From: Arthrobacter sp. P2b
Lineage (GTDB): Bacteria; Actinomycetota; Actinomycetes; Actinomycetales; Micrococcaceae
Direction: 5' to 3'
DNA length: 64,000 bases
Assembly (NCBI RefSeq): GCF_900168295.1
Contig: NZ_FVZL01000002.1
Span: forward strand, 310,001-374,000
The notes under the pieces are model-generated. The model saw nothing but the letters and a program-made list of their open reading frames with translations. It was not told the DNA's origin and ran no database searches. Position numbers and translations under genes: made by a program. Shown one piece after another: positions 9,169-20,733 of this stretch (positions within the stretch are counted from its first letter, which is position 1; each line of letters begins with the position of its first letter).

Positions 9169-10020
9169 CTAGGGCGTGGCCGGGCTTTCCGCGGCGGCAC
9201 CAACGGGCTTCGCAGCGTCCACGGCGCCGCCGTACCTGCGATCCCGCCGGGCGTACTCTTCAACGGCAGCCCACAGGGTCCGCCGGTCGACGTCAGGCCA
9301 CAGGGTATCCATGAACACGAACTCTGCATACGCGGACTGCCACAGCAGGAAGTTGGACAGCCGCTGTTCCCCCGAGCTGCGCAGGAAGAGGTCCACGTCG
9401 GGAAGGTCCGGCTCGTCAAGATATTTCTGGATGGTCCGCTCGGTGATGGCACCGGGCTTGATCCTTCCCGCTGCGACCTCGGCTGCGATTGCGGACACTG
9501 CGTCCGTGATCTCCGCGCGGCCGCCGTAATTAACACACATGGTCAACGTGCAGGTGCTGTTTCCGGCGGTGAATTCCTCCGCCTCCTCCAGCTCGCGGAT
9601 GACTGATCCCCAGAGCTTGGGCCGGCGGCCGGACCAGCGGACGCGCACTCCCCATTCGTCGAGCTGGTTCCGCTGGCGGCGCAGCACATCCTTGTTAAAT
9701 CCCATGAGGAAGCGGACTTCCTCGGGCGACCGCCGCCAGTTCTCGGTGGAGAAGGCGTAGACGCTGACGTACTCAATCCCGAGCTCGATGGCCCCTGCCA
9801 TGACGTCCAGCAGCGCGGGTTCGCCGGCTTTGTGTCCTTCGATCCGCGGCAGTCCGCGCTGGTTGGCCCACCGGCCGTTGCCGTCCATAACGATGGCCAC
9901 GTGCCGCGGGATGAACTCTGCAGGAATGGTTGGCGCCACGGCGCCGGACGGATGCGGGTACGGGGCCACCACCGGGTGGGTGCGCCGGCGGGATGTGTTG
10001 GTCTTTTTGCCCAGGGCCAC
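9169..10020 (-). CDS. uppS: Isoprenyl diphosphate synthase (cis-prenyltransferase)
   Basis: The 283-residue cis-prenyltransferase makes the long polyprenyl diphosphate used as cell-wall carrier lipid. The conserved block [13 protein letters not shown] with catalytic Asp46 and the downstream GHKAG motif are present, as is the C-terminal [11 protein letters not shown] substrate-binding region. It follows recO by 2 bp, the same pairing as in mycobacteria, where the product is decaprenyl diphosphate synthase. The chain length made here is unknown. A basic, Pro-rich N-terminal extension of about 35 residues precedes the core. Confidence 0.93.
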   Translation of the reverse strand: MALGKKTNTSRRRTHPVVAPYPHPSGAVAPTIPAEFIPRHVAIVMDGNGRWANQRGLPRIEGHKAGEPALLDVMAGAIELGIEYVSVYAFSTENWRRSPEEVRFLMGFNKDVLRRQRNQLDEWGVRVRWSGRRPKLWGSVIRELEEAEEFTAGNSTCTLTMCVNYGGRAEITDAVSAIAAEVAAGRIKPGAITERTIQKYLDEPDLPDVDLFLRSSGEQRLSNFLLWQSAYAEFVFMDTLWPDVDRRTLWAAVEEYARRDRRYGGAVDAAKPVGAAAESPATP

Positions 10021-10022
10021 TG

Positions 10023-10775
10023 TCAGCTACGCTCCACATGCTTGAGGGATTTGAGAACTCGTTCGAGGTGCCATTGCAGGTAGGCCGCCACCAGGCCTGC
10101 CGCCTCCTTGCGGTGGACCGGCAGCGATCCGTCCGCGGTGGGCCAGTCGCCCGTGAGCAGGGCTGCCAGCAGTACCACTGTTTCAGGTGCGGGCGCGGGC
10201 GATCCCGGAGGCCGGCATCCGCTGCAGACCATGCCGCCGAGCGGGGCGGCGAACGCGGTATGCGGGCCCGGCTGCCCGCAGCGGGCACAGTCGGTGAAAC
10301 TGGGCGCCCAGCCGCCGGTGGCCAGCGCCCGCAGCAGGTAGGAATCGAGGATGAGGCCGGCGGCGTGCTCATTCCTGCTCAGGGCGGCCAGGGCCCCTAC
10401 CAGCAGGTTGTACTGCGCAGTGCCGGATTCGCCGTCCGCGTCTGTGAGCTTCTCGGCGGTCTCGGTCATGGCCGCGGCCACGGTGTACCGGCCGTAGTCA
10501 GCGGCGATGCTTCCGCCGTAGGCCCCCTTGGCGACGGCCTGGGTGACAATGTCCAGGGTGCGGCCGGACACCAGCTGAAGGTCAGCGACCATAAAGGGTT
10601 CCAGCCGCGCACCGAACCGGCTGCTCGTGCGGCGGACGCCTTTGGCGACCGCCCGGACCTGGCCGTGGTGCTTGGTCAGCAGCGTGATGATGCGGTCGGC
10701 CTCGCCCAGCTTATGGGTGCGGAGCACGACGGCGTCGTCCCGGTACGCGCGGGAGGCGAAAGACTGTTGGGCCAC
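10023..10775 (-). CDS. recO: DNA repair protein RecO
   Basis: RecO anneals ssDNA and loads RecA with RecR in the RecFOR pathway. The 250-residue product has an N-terminal OB fold ([20 protein letters not shown]) and a C-terminal helical domain. A four-cysteine zinc site is visible: CARCGQ followed about 18 residues later by CSGC. It is followed by uppS with a 2-bp gap, so the two are probably co-transcribed. The perfect hairpin at 10820-10853 separates it from leuA upstream. Confidence 0.93.
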   Translation of the reverse strand: MAQQSFASRAYRDDAVVLRTHKLGEADRIITLLTKHHGQVRAVAKGVRRTSSRFGARLEPFMVADLQLVSGRTLDIVTQAVAKGAYGGSIAADYGRYTVAAAMTETAEKLTDADGESGTAQYNLLVGALAALSRNEHAAGLILDSYLLRALATGGWAPSFTDCARCGQPGPHTAFAAPLGGMVCSGCRPPGSPAPAPETVVLLAALLTGDWPTADGSLPVHRKEAAGLVAAYLQWHLERVLKSLKHVERS

Positions 10776-10819
10776 GCTTTTATCTTCCCATCCCCTCCGG
10801 GCGTGCGGCTGCCGGACAC

Positions 10820-10853
10820 TGCCGTGCCGCCGGGATGACCCGGCGGCACGGCA
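10820..10853 (-). terminator. Terminator-like hairpin downstream of leuA
   Basis: A 15-bp perfect stem (TGCCGTGCCGCCGGG and its complement) has a 4-base ATGA loop. It lies between the leuA stop and the recO start, both on the minus strand. There is no strong U-run, as is common in high-GC genomes. Confidence 0.7.
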
Positions 10854-10862
10854 GGAAGGGCA

Positions 10863-12776
<1,914 letters not shown>

Positions 12777-12853
12777 CTACCGTCCGTAAAGTCCACCATG
12801 CAGACCCTTCCGGTGTTCCAACCGGCCGCGGCCTTCAGCAAAAAGGAGTTTCA

Positions 12854-14806
12854 GTGCCCATTTCGGGGATCGACCTGTCCACCATTGATCACACGGTCCG
12901 GCCGCAGGATGACCTGTACCAGCACGTAAACGGTGCATGGCTTAAGGCCACGGAAATTCCCGACGACCGGCCATTGGAAGGCACGTTCACCGCATTGCGG
13001 GACGGTTCCGAAATCGCCGTCCGCGACATTATTGAGGAAGCAGCCGCCAAGGCTGATGCTGCCAGCGGAATCGAGCGGAAGATCGGCGGACTGTACAACA
13101 GCTTCATGGATGAGGCTGCCGTGGAGGCCAAAGGCATGGAGCCTATCCGCCAGCGGCTCGCCGAGGTTTTCGCCACCACGTCCACCGCTGATCTCATAGC
13201 ACTGGCCGGCCGGCTGTTCCGCTCCGACGTGGGCGGTCTTTTTTATATCTACCCTGCCCCGGATGCCGGGAATCCGGACCGCGTCCTGCTGTACACGGGA
13301 CAGGGCGGCCTGGGACTTCCTGACGAGTCGTACTACCGGGAAGAGAAGTTCGCCCCCATGGTCTCCGCGTACACGGCGCATGTGCAGACCATGCTCGCGT
13401 TGGCGGACGTGGCGGATGCGGAAGGCGCGGCGGGACGGGTGGTTGGGCTCGAAACAAAGCTGGCGTCGCACCATTGGGACAACGTCACCCTCCGGGATCC
13501 GCAGAAGACCTACAACCTGAAAACGGCTGAGGAAGCATTTGCACTGTTCCCGCACCTGGCCACCTGGTTCGACGCCGCCGGCATCGAACCGGACAAGCGG
13601 CAGGAAATTGTGGTGAGCACGCCGGACTTCTTTGCCGGCGCGGCGGGGCTCGTCGAGTCCGAGCCGTTGTCCACGTGGCAGGAGTGGCTGGCCATGCGGG
13701 TCATCAGCGCAGCGGCACCTTACCTGTCCTCCGCTTTCGTGGACGCGAATTTCGCGTTCTACGGCACCACCATCAGCGGGACGCCCCGGAACAAGGACCG
13801 CTGGAAGCGCGGGGTGGCCGTTGTGGAGGCAGCCCTGGGCGAAGCCGTTGGCCAGATCTACGTCGCCCGGCATTTCCCGGAGACCCACAAGGCCCGGATG
13901 CAGACGCTGGTGGCCAACCTCATCGAAGCCTACCGCCGCAGCATCACGGACGTGGGCTGGATGGGTGAGGACACCAAGGCGGAGGCCCTCCGGAAGCTGG
14001 AGGGGTTCCGGGCGAAGATCGGTTTCCCCGATAAATGGATTGACTACTCCGCGGTGGAGATTGATCCAGACGACCTGCTGGGCAACGTGGAGCGGGCCCA
14101 TAATGCCGACGTCGACCGGCACCTTGACGAGGTGGGCAAGCCGGTGGACCGCAACAAGTGGCTCATGACCCCGCAAACGGTCAACGCCTACTACCACCCG
14201 ATGATGAACGAGATTGTGTTCCCGGCGGCCATCCTGCAGCCCCCGTTCTTCACGGCGGACGCCGATGACGCCGTCAATTACGGCGGCATCGGCGCCGTGA
14301 TTGGCCACGAGATCGGCCACGGCTTCGACGACCAGGGCTCCCAGTTCGACGGCGGGGGCACGCTGCGGAACTGGTGGACGGAGGAGGACCGCCAGGCGTT
14401 CGAGCAGCTCACCGCGAAACTGGTGGCCCAGTTCGATGCACTGGCACCCACCGCGGCGCCGGACCACCACGTCAACGGCCGGCTCACGCTCGGCGAGAAC
14501 ATCGGCGACCTGGCCGGGCTGGCCATCGCGTACAAGGCCTACCAGATCAGCCTGGACGGCCAGGAACCCGAGGTCCTGGACGGGCTCACCGGGCAGCAGC
14601 GCTTCTTTGCTTCGTGGGCCGCCGGCTGGCGCCAGGTGATCCGGCAGGAAGAGGCAATCCGCAGGCTTGCCACGGACCCCCACTCCCCCAACGAGTTCCG
14701 GACGAACGCCATCGTGAAGAACCTGGACGCCTTCCACGAGGCCTTTGAGGTCACCGGAGAGGACGCCATGTGGATGCCGCCGGCGGAGCGCGTCAGCATC
14801 TGGTGA
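12854..14806 (+). CDS. M13-family zinc metallopeptidase (PepO/neprilysin-like)
   Basis: This 650-residue oligopeptidase has the M13 N-terminal domain (HVNGAWL, residues about 23-29) and the C-terminal peptidase domain. The zinc site is GHEIGHGFDD with His485, Glu486 and His489, and the third ligand lies in GENIGDLAG. The terminal MWMPPAERVSIW resembles the usual CRVW-type end but lacks its Cys. There is no signal peptide, so it is probably a cytosolic oligopeptidase. The start is GTG with AAGGAG at 12843-12848. The gene diverges from leuA and ends in a strong hairpin. Confidence 0.92.
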   Translation: MPISGIDLSTIDHTVRPQDDLYQHVNGAWLKATEIPDDRPLEGTFTALRDGSEIAVRDIIEEAAAKADAASGIERKIGGLYNSFMDEAAVEAKGMEPIRQRLAEVFATTSTADLIALAGRLFRSDVGGLFYIYPAPDAGNPDRVLLYTGQGGLGLPDESYYREEKFAPMVSAYTAHVQTMLALADVADAEGAAGRVVGLETKLASHHWDNVTLRDPQKTYNLKTAEEAFALFPHLATWFDAAGIEPDKRQEIVVSTPDFFAGAAGLVESEPLSTWQEWLAMRVISAAAPYLSSAFVDANFAFYGTTISGTPRNKDRWKRGVAVVEAALGEAVGQIYVARHFPETHKARMQTLVANLIEAYRRSITDVGWMGEDTKAEALRKLEGFRAKIGFPDKWIDYSAVEIDPDDLLGNVERAHNADVDRHLDEVGKPVDRNKWLMTPQTVNAYYHPMMNEIVFPAAILQPPFFTADADDAVNYGGIGAVIGHEIGHGFDDQGSQFDGGGTLRNWWTEEDRQAFEQLTAKLVAQFDALAPTAAPDHHVNGRLTLGENIGDLAGLAIAYKAYQISLDGQEPEVLDGLTGQQRFFASWAAGWRQVIRQEEAIRRLATDPHSPNEFRTNAIVKNLDAFHEAFEVTGEDAMWMPPAERVSIW

Positions 14807-14820
14807 CAGTCAAGCAGAAC

Positions 14821-14862
14821 AACTGAATCGGGGCCCGCCTTCCGGCGGGCCCCGATTCAGTT
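14821..14862. terminator. Bidirectional terminator between M13 peptidase and LCP gene
   Basis: A 19-bp perfect inverted repeat (14821-14839 with 14844-14862) closes on a TTCC tetraloop, between convergent genes. A and T bases flank the two ends. Confidence 0.85.
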
Positions 14863-14875
14863 AAGCAGCCTGGCT

Positions 14876-16450
14876 TTATTCAGAAACGATGAGGTACGGG
14901 TTCGCCTGCTGGCAGGTCTCGTCGCCGGCCGTCTGGTTCACGATGTCCTCCGGCAGCGCGGCCGCCGCGCCGTACGTGGTGCCCGTCGTGAAATCGGTGC
15001 CCAGGTAGACCTGGACTCCTGAAACTGCGGGGAGGGCAACGGTCTGCCCGGCCGGGATTCCGAGTACCGCGGCAACGTCGGCCGCGACGTCGGCAAAGCC
15101 GGGACCGTAGTAGACCATCGACTGCGCCACCGCTGTTGCCTCAAACTGGGCAGCCTGTGTGAAGCCCCCGGAGATGAGCGCCTGGACAATTTCCTGGGAA
15201 CGCCCGGGGACGCCGGTGCCGTTCGCCACCGTGACAGGCTGAATTGCCTTGTCATAGGGCGGCTGGGCCGGGGCAGTTTCGGTCGGGGCGGCCGACGGCG
15301 GGGCGGTTTCGCTCGGCGAGGGCGTTGCGGGAGCGGTGGGGTCGGTCAGGTCGATGTCCTTGCGGAGTGCAGCAAAGAGCTGGGAGCCGGCCGGCTCGGC
15401 AATCTGGAGCCTGTTGGGGTCAAGGTCTGCCGGGGCGGTGGGGACGGCGACGAACGCCACCTTGCTGATGTCGATGTCCTTGAGCCGGTTGCCGATGGTC
15501 AGCAGGGTGGGAACCGAGGCCAGCCCTTCATCCACGGTCAGATTCTGGGTAACGACGTCGGCGATCTTCAGCATCTTGCCGGGATCGGCCAAGGTGCCGT
15601 CGTCCTTGATCTTCCGCGTCAGCGAGGAGAGGAAGCCCTGCTGGGCCTTGATGCGGCCCAGGTCGCCGCCGTCGGCAAATGCGTGGCGGGTGCGCAGGAA
15701 CGCAAGCGCCTGCTCTCCCTGGACCATGGAGGTGCCCGCCGGCAGCCGAAGCCGGGAGTCAGGGTCATACACGGCGTCGCTGATGCAGACTTCCACGCCG
15801 CCCACGGCATTGGAGAGTTCCTTCACGGCGTTGAAGTCGGCCATCATGAAGTGGTCCACCTCCAGCCCGGTGATCCTGTTGACGGTATCCACGGCGCAGC
15901 CGATGCCGGCTTCCGTCATTGCCTCGTTGATCATGACGTCGCTGCGGGCAGGGTATTCCGTACCGGTTTCCCCGTCTTTGCACTCGGGAATGTCCACCAG
16001 GAGGTCACGCGGGAAGCTGATGACGCTGACGCGCTTGTTGTCCTCGGAGATGTCCATGAGCATCATGACGTCCGACTTGCCGTAGCCTGCGGAAAGGTCG
16101 GCTTCCCCGTACTCAGCGTTCTTCCCGTCGCGGGTGTCCGAGCCCAGGATGAGGATCTGCATCCTGCCGGTGGCGTCGCTGACCGTCTCGCTGTTTCCCC
16201 CGCCCGCGTTCAGCGGGGCCTTGGAAATATTGCCCTGCAGGCGCAGGTACCAAAACCCGGCGAACGCGATGCCTCCCACGATGGCCAGGGAAAGGACGGC
16301 GGTGACAACCTTCAGCCACACGGGCATCCCCCGCAGGGAGCCAAGGTGGCGCGCTGCCCCGGCAGTGCCATCGTCCGCATGGCGGGACGCAGGTCCTGTT
16401 CCGGGTGACACGTCAGCCCTGTTGTCGCGCATGTCGCGGCCTCGCCCCAC
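14876..16450 (-). CDS. LytR-CpsA-Psr (LCP) family cell-wall polymer ligase
   Basis: LCP proteins attach teichoic-acid-like or arabinogalactan-type polymers to peptidoglycan on the outer face of the membrane. The 524-residue product has a cytoplasmic tail of about 43 residues, one membrane helix near 44-68, the LCP catalytic domain (LILGSDTRDGKN, MMLMDISEDNKRVSVISFPRD), a Pro/Thr/Ala linker and a C-terminal LytR_C domain (PVTVANGTGVPG onwards). The start is GTG at 16450 with AGGAAGG well placed; an ATG six codons later is the alternative. It appears monocistronic. The polymer it transfers is not known. Confidence 0.92.
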   Translation of the reverse strand: MGRGRDMRDNRADVSPGTGPASRHADDGTAGAARHLGSLRGMPVWLKVVTAVLSLAIVGGIAFAGFWYLRLQGNISKAPLNAGGGNSETVSDATGRMQILILGSDTRDGKNAEYGEADLSAGYGKSDVMMLMDISEDNKRVSVISFPRDLLVDIPECKDGETGTEYPARSDVMINEAMTEAGIGCAVDTVNRITGLEVDHFMMADFNAVKELSNAVGGVEVCISDAVYDPDSRLRLPAGTSMVQGEQALAFLRTRHAFADGGDLGRIKAQQGFLSSLTRKIKDDGTLADPGKMLKIADVVTQNLTVDEGLASVPTLLTIGNRLKDIDISKVAFVAVPTAPADLDPNRLQIAEPAGSQLFAALRKDIDLTDPTAPATPSPSETAPPSAAPTETAPAQPPYDKAIQPVTVANGTGVPGRSQEIVQALISGGFTQAAQFEATAVAQSMVYYGPGFADVAADVAAVLGIPAGQTVALPAVSGVQVYLGTDFTTGTTYGAAAALPEDIVNQTAGDETCQQANPYLIVSE

Positions 16451-16545
16451 GTGGTGAACCTTCCTCTAAAATCAAAATCCGGTCCATTTTAGTGGCCCAG
16501 TCTGGGAATTGCCCGGCAGCGCTGCAGCGGCACCGGTGAAGCAGG

Positions 16546-17505
16546 TCAGAAACCCAGCTTGACCAACTGCTTCGGGTCGCGCTGCCAGTCCTTGGCCACC
16601 TTGACGTGGAGGTCCAGGTAGATGCGTGTACCCAGCAGGGCTTCAATCCCCTTGCGCGCGTTGGTTCCCACCTCGCGAAGCCGGCTGCCGCCCTTGCCGA
16701 TGATGATGGCCTTCTGCGACGGGCGTTCCACGTACAGGTTCACGCGCACGTCCAGGAGCGGGTTGTCCTCCGGCCGGTCCGGGCGGGGAACGATCTCTTC
16801 GACCACCACTGCGAGGGAGTGCGGCAGTTCGTCGCGGACGCCTTCGAGTGCCGCTTCGCGGATCAGCTCGGCAACCATGACGGCCTCGGGCTCGTCCGTC
16901 AGTTCGCCGTCGGGATACAGCGGAGGCGACGGCGGCATGTGGCTGATCAGGACATCCGCCACGGTTTCCACCTGGAAGCCATCCGTCGCGGACACGGGCA
17001 CGATGTCCTTCCAGCCGTCCTCCCCCATCACTTCACGGCCAAGCGCCGCGACTGCCAGGAGCTGTTCGGTCAGGGCCTGGCGGTCCACCAGGTCCGCCTT
17101 GGTGACGATGGCGATGACAGGCTTGCGTCCCACCGCGGCCAGCTGGGCGGCGATGAATTTATCCCCCGGACCGATCTTTTCGTTGGCCGGCAGGCAGAAG
17201 CCGATGGCGTCCACCTCGGCGAGGGTGTCCGCCACGAGGTCGTTCAGGCGCTTACCCAAAAGGGTGCGCGGGCGGTGCAGCCCCGGAGTGTCCACCAGGA
17301 TCAGCTGGGCGTCCTCCCGGTGCACGATGCCACGGATGGTGTGGCGGGTGGTCTGCGGCTTGGCGGACGTAATGGCCACCTTTTTCCCCACCAAGGCGTT
17401 GGTCAAGGTGGACTTTCCGGCGTTGGGACGCCCCACCAGGACTGAAAAGCCTGCGCGGAAGCCGCCGAAGTCTTCCTCTGCTGCTGCTTTATTTTTCTTG
17501 CTCAC
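16546..17505 (-). CDS. era: GTPase Era
   Basis: Era is an essential GTPase that assists 16S rRNA maturation and 30S assembly. The 319-residue product has G1 GRPNAGKST (Lys31), G3 DTPG, G4 TKAD and a C-terminal KH domain with IIIGKGGSRLREVG. The start is GTG at 17505, preceded by GGGAG, which gives a 17-bp overlap with the upstream CNNM gene; the frame is open further up to 17553 but lacks family similarity there. It is the last gene of the phoH-ybeY-CNNM-era series. Confidence 0.95.
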   Translation of the reverse strand: MSKKNKAAAEEDFGGFRAGFSVLVGRPNAGKSTLTNALVGKKVAITSAKPQTTRHTIRGIVHREDAQLILVDTPGLHRPRTLLGKRLNDLVADTLAEVDAIGFCLPANEKIGPGDKFIAAQLAAVGRKPVIAIVTKADLVDRQALTEQLLAVAALGREVMGEDGWKDIVPVSATDGFQVETVADVLISHMPPSPPLYPDGELTDEPEAVMVAELIREAALEGVRDELPHSLAVVVEEIVPRPDRPEDNPLLDVRVNLYVERPSQKAIIIGKGGSRLREVGTNARKGIEALLGTRIYLDLHVKVAKDWQRDPKQLVKLGF

Positions 17506-18820
17506 GTGGAACTCCCTGCTGGGTTGTTTCCGCCTCTTCGAGGAGGTCTTCAAGGTCAGTGTCTACTCTTGGCACCGCTGCCGCAATTATGTGGCTGACG
17601 CGGTTCCGCCGGCCTTCCAACCGGTCCGCCCGGAGCGAGACTCCGTGGACTTCCACGTGGCTTCCAACGATCGGAACCCTGCCGAGCGCCTTGGCGAGCA
17701 GGCCGCCCACGGTGTCCACTTCGTCGTCGTCGAGCTCCATGTCGAAGAGCTCGCCCAGGTCGTCGATGCTCATGCGCGCGCTGACCCGATAGGAGCCATC
17801 GCCCAGCTCCACGGCTTCCGCGCTTTCGGTGTCGTACTCGTCAACAATTTCGCCCACGATCTCTTCGATCAGGTCCTCGAGGGTGACAAGACCGGCCGTG
17901 CCGCCGTATTCGTCGATGACGATGGCAACGTGCGTGGATTCCTTCTGCAGTTCACGCAGCAGGTCGCTCACCGGCTTGGATTCCGGCACATACCGGACCT
18001 CCCGGGCCAGTGACTCCACCAGCGGCGGTTCCTCGTCCGGGGCCAGCTCATGCAGGACGGCGGCAACGTCCTTAAGGTAAATGATGCCGAGGATGTGGTC
18101 GGTGTCCTCGGCGATCACAGGGATCCTGGAATAGCCGGAGCGAAGGAACAGCGTCATGGCCTGGCGGAGGCTGGAGCCCGCTTCGATGCTGAGGATGTCC
18201 GTCCTGGGCACCATGACCGCGCGCACCAACGTGTCGCCGAAGTCGAACACGGACTGGATCATCTCAGCCTCGGTGTCCTCGATCATGTCGGATTCGCTGG
18301 CCCGCTCCACAAGCTCACGGAATTCCTGCTCGCTGAAAAACGCTTCGTCGCCGCCCGGCGCGCCGGGCGCTGCCGCGCTTCCCAACGCCACGAGCCAGCC
18401 GGGGATGGGCCCCAGGACCCAGGTGAGGAAGCGGATCAAGGGGGCCGTGAAACGGACCACGGCAGCAGAATGCAGCCTGCCCAGCTGCCGGGGTGAGACA
18501 CCCACGATCACGAATCCCAGCAGGGCCATGATGCCGGTTGCTGCCAGGCCGGCAAGCCAGATGTTGTCCAGCAGGCTGTAAAGCAGGACGGCCACAGCCA
18601 CCGCGGAAGCCATCTCGAACCAGATGCGCCAGAACCGGAGGGCCCGGATATGCGCCACGGGCTGGGCGAGGATCCGGCGCATGGCGATATTGCGGCTCTT
18701 GAGGAGTGCCTCCTCGGCGTCGTGGCGCGGGAGGAAATTGAAGGCGGCCTCGGCCGCGGTCAACACCGCCGCGATACCCAGGAAGACCAGGGCCATCGCG
18801 ACAAGGAGCAAAGGCGTCAC
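17489..18820 (-). CDS. CNNM/CorC-type membrane protein with CBS pair
   Basis: This 443-residue protein has an N-terminal DUF21/CNNM domain with about four hydrophobic segments (residues 1-150), a pair of CBS domains (about 200-330, including ARMS-preceded VPRTDILSIEAG and VIDEYGGTAGLVTLEDL) and a C-terminal CorC_HlyC domain. Homologues are annotated as hemolysins but are thought to move or sense Mg2+ or Co2+. It overlaps ybeY by 4 bp and era by 17 bp, so it is translationally coupled with both, a widespread actinobacterial order. Confidence 0.9.
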   Translation of the reverse strand: MTPLLLVAMALVFLGIAAVLTAAEAAFNFLPRHDAEEALLKSRNIAMRRILAQPVAHIRALRFWRIWFEMASAVAVAVLLYSLLDNIWLAGLAATGIMALLGFVIVGVSPRQLGRLHSAAVVRFTAPLIRFLTWVLGPIPGWLVALGSAAAPGAPGGDEAFFSEQEFRELVERASESDMIEDTEAEMIQSVFDFGDTLVRAVMVPRTDILSIEAGSSLRQAMTLFLRSGYSRIPVIAEDTDHILGIIYLKDVAAVLHELAPDEEPPLVESLAREVRYVPESKPVSDLLRELQKESTHVAIVIDEYGGTAGLVTLEDLIEEIVGEIVDEYDTESAEAVELGDGSYRVSARMSIDDLGELFDMELDDDEVDTVGGLLAKALGRVPIVGSHVEVHGVSLRADRLEGRRNRVSHIIAAAVPRVDTDLEDLLEEAETTQQGVPREQEK

Positions 18821-19290
18821 TGGGTGGTCTCGGCGGGTGCTTCTTTGCCGGTGAAGCCGGACAGGAGCTCCCGCTGGAGCCCGAACATCTCGGCCTTCTC
18901 CTCGGGTTCTGCATGGTCGTAGCCCAACAGGTGCAGAATGCCGTGTGTTGTCAGCAGCAGCATTTCATCCTGGAGCTGATGGCCCGCGTTCCGGGCCTGG
19001 ACCACGGCCACCTGGGGGCAAATGGCAATGTCGCCAAGCATTCCCTGCGGAGTGGGCCGGTCCGGCGTCCCGGGTGTGAGCTCGTCCATGGGTACGGACA
19101 GGACATCGGTGGATCCCGGCTCATCCATCAGTTCGATGTGCAGCTTCTCCATCGCGGGCTCGTCCACGAGGAGGATCGACAGTTCTGCTTGGGGATGGAT
19201 ATAGAGCTGTTCGAAGATGTACCGGGACAGCGCAACGAGTTCCGCTTCGTCAACCTGGACGCCGGACTCGTTGTTCACCTCGATGCTCAA
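18817..19290 (-). CDS. ybeY: Endoribonuclease YbeY (rRNA maturation factor)
   Basis: YbeY is a zinc endoribonuclease needed for 16S rRNA 3' end processing and ribosome quality control. The 157-residue product carries the family signature HGILHLLGYDH with zinc ligands His116, His120 and His126, plus the conserved TDVLSVPMDE block. It overlaps phoH by 4 bp upstream and the CNNM gene by 4 bp downstream. Confidence 0.95.
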   Translation of the reverse strand: MSIEVNNESGVQVDEAELVALSRYIFEQLYIHPQAELSILLVDEPAMEKLHIELMDEPGSTDVLSVPMDELTPGTPDRPTPQGMLGDIAICPQVAVVQARNAGHQLQDEMLLLTTHGILHLLGYDHAEPEEKAEMFGLQRELLSGFTGKEAPAETTQ

Positions 19291-20375
19291 GCGTGTTCCC
19301 CCCGTTTTTCCTTGGTTGCTGAATGTTTGACGCGGCGGCGCTGGGCATCGTCCCAGATGCTGTAGGCATTGACGATGTCGCCCACCAGGCGGTGCCGGAC
19401 GACGTCGGCCGCGTCCAGGACCGAAAAGTTCACGCCTTCGATGCCGGTCAGGATTTCCTCCACGATCCGCAGTCCGGACCGGGTGCCGAAGGGCAGGTCA
19501 ACCTGGGTTACGTCACCGGTGACCACCATCTTCGAGCCGAAGCCGAGCCGCGTCAGGAACATCTTCATTTGCTCAGGCGTGGTGTTCTGCGCCTCGTCGA
19601 GAATGATGAAGGCATCGTTGAGCGTGCGGCCGCGCATGTAGGCAAGGGGTGCCACCTCGATGGTGCCGGCTGCCATGAGCCGCGGAATGGATTCGGGATC
19701 CATCATGTCGTGCAGTGCGTCATAGAGCGGACGGAGGTACGGATCGATTTTGTCGCTCAGGGTTCCGGGGAGGAAGCCCAGGCGTTCCCCGGCTTCAACC
19801 GCCGGACGGGTCAGGATGATCCGACTGACCTCTTTTTGCTGCAGCGCCTGTACTGCTTTGGCCATGGCAAGGTACGTCTTGCCGGTTCCGGCCGGCCCGA
19901 TACCAAAGATCACGGTGTTGTCGTCAATGGCGTCAACGTAATTCTTCTGGTTCAGGGTTTTCGGGCGGATGGTGCGGCCGCGGCTGGAGAGGATGTCATG
20001 GGTCAGCACGTCCACGGGGTTCTGCAGGGACTGGGTGCGCAAGAGGGCCACCAGCTGCTGGAGCACCGTGGGATTGATCACCGTGCCGCGGGCAACGAGG
20101 CCGCGGACTTCATGGAGGAGCCGCATGATCCGCGGTACGTCACTGGTGGGACCGCTGATGGAGAGTTCGTTGCCGCGGACGTGGAAATTAACGTCCGGGA
20201 ACTGTTCCTCGATGTACCGCAACGCCTCATCATGGCTGCCGAGTGACTGGACCATCTGATCGGAGTTGTCAAAAAGGACTACCTCGGTCCGGATGCCGGG
20301 AAGGGAATGGGGGAACTCCCCGGGCGTGCCCTCTCCGGTGGTGAGCCGGCGCTTTCCGTTAGCTGATTCAGTCAT
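19287..20375 (-). CDS. phoH: PhoH-like ATPase
   Basis: This 362-residue PhoH/YbeZ-type P-loop ATPase has an N-terminal domain of about 110 residues, then Walker A GPAGTGKTYLAM, Walker B FIILDEAQNTT and a sensor region VVTGDVTQVDLP. It is thought to assist RNA metabolism with YbeY, which overlaps it. It begins the phoH-ybeY-CNNM-era operon. Its own upstream region is the 358-bp gene-free stretch starting at 20376. Confidence 0.93.
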   Translation of the reverse strand: MTESANGKRRLTTGEGTPGEFPHSLPGIRTEVVLFDNSDQMVQSLGSHDEALRYIEEQFPDVNFHVRGNELSISGPTSDVPRIMRLLHEVRGLVARGTVINPTVLQQLVALLRTQSLQNPVDVLTHDILSSRGRTIRPKTLNQKNYVDAIDDNTVIFGIGPAGTGKTYLAMAKAVQALQQKEVSRIILTRPAVEAGERLGFLPGTLSDKIDPYLRPLYDALHDMMDPESIPRLMAAGTIEVAPLAYMRGRTLNDAFIILDEAQNTTPEQMKMFLTRLGFGSKMVVTGDVTQVDLPFGTRSGLRIVEEILTGIEGVNFSVLDAADVVRHRLVGDIVNAYSIWDDAQRRRVKHSATKEKRGEHA

Positions 20376-20733
20376 GGTGCTGGCCCGCAGGCCTGTGGTC
20401 CCCTCGAGGTCGGTTCAGTTGTTGGGCTGTTGCGCGGAGGCCGTTGCCCGTTCTCCCCGTCCAGCGATCCTTCCATCTTACGCCAGAGCGTCCCACGGCC
20501 GGATATAGGGAGGCTGCCCTGCAGGGCACAAAAGGGCCCGACGCGGCGGCGGTTGCGTCATAAGGTATCAACTTCATATCGGCCTCATATCGTTCCCGTT
20601 GCAGTTGGCCGCCAGTGCCGCTCCGCGGCTCTTGGGCCCCGCGCGTTGTGCCATGCTGGAAATCCAGCTGCAGCTGGAACACCAGGCCGCCCGGGGATCG
20701 GCCCTCCATGCAAGGAAAGGACAGGCAACAAAA
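20376..20733. other. Divergent intergenic region, phoH / GerMN lipoprotein
   Basis: This 358-bp stretch has no convincing gene and must hold the promoters of both neighbours. It contains a 14-bp palindrome TGCCCTGCAGGGCA at 20515-20528 and two direct repeats TCATATCG at 20574-20581 and 20585-20592 (11-bp period), with a weaker copy TCATAAGG at 20558-20565. The GerMN frame is open through part of it (from 20599), but that would give an implausibly long signal-peptide n-region. Confidence 0.5.

Noticed and set aside
12851..14737. Open frame of 628 codons antisense to the M13 peptidase
   Set aside because: The plus-strand frame carries the full M13 zinc site; the antisense product has no recognisable domain.
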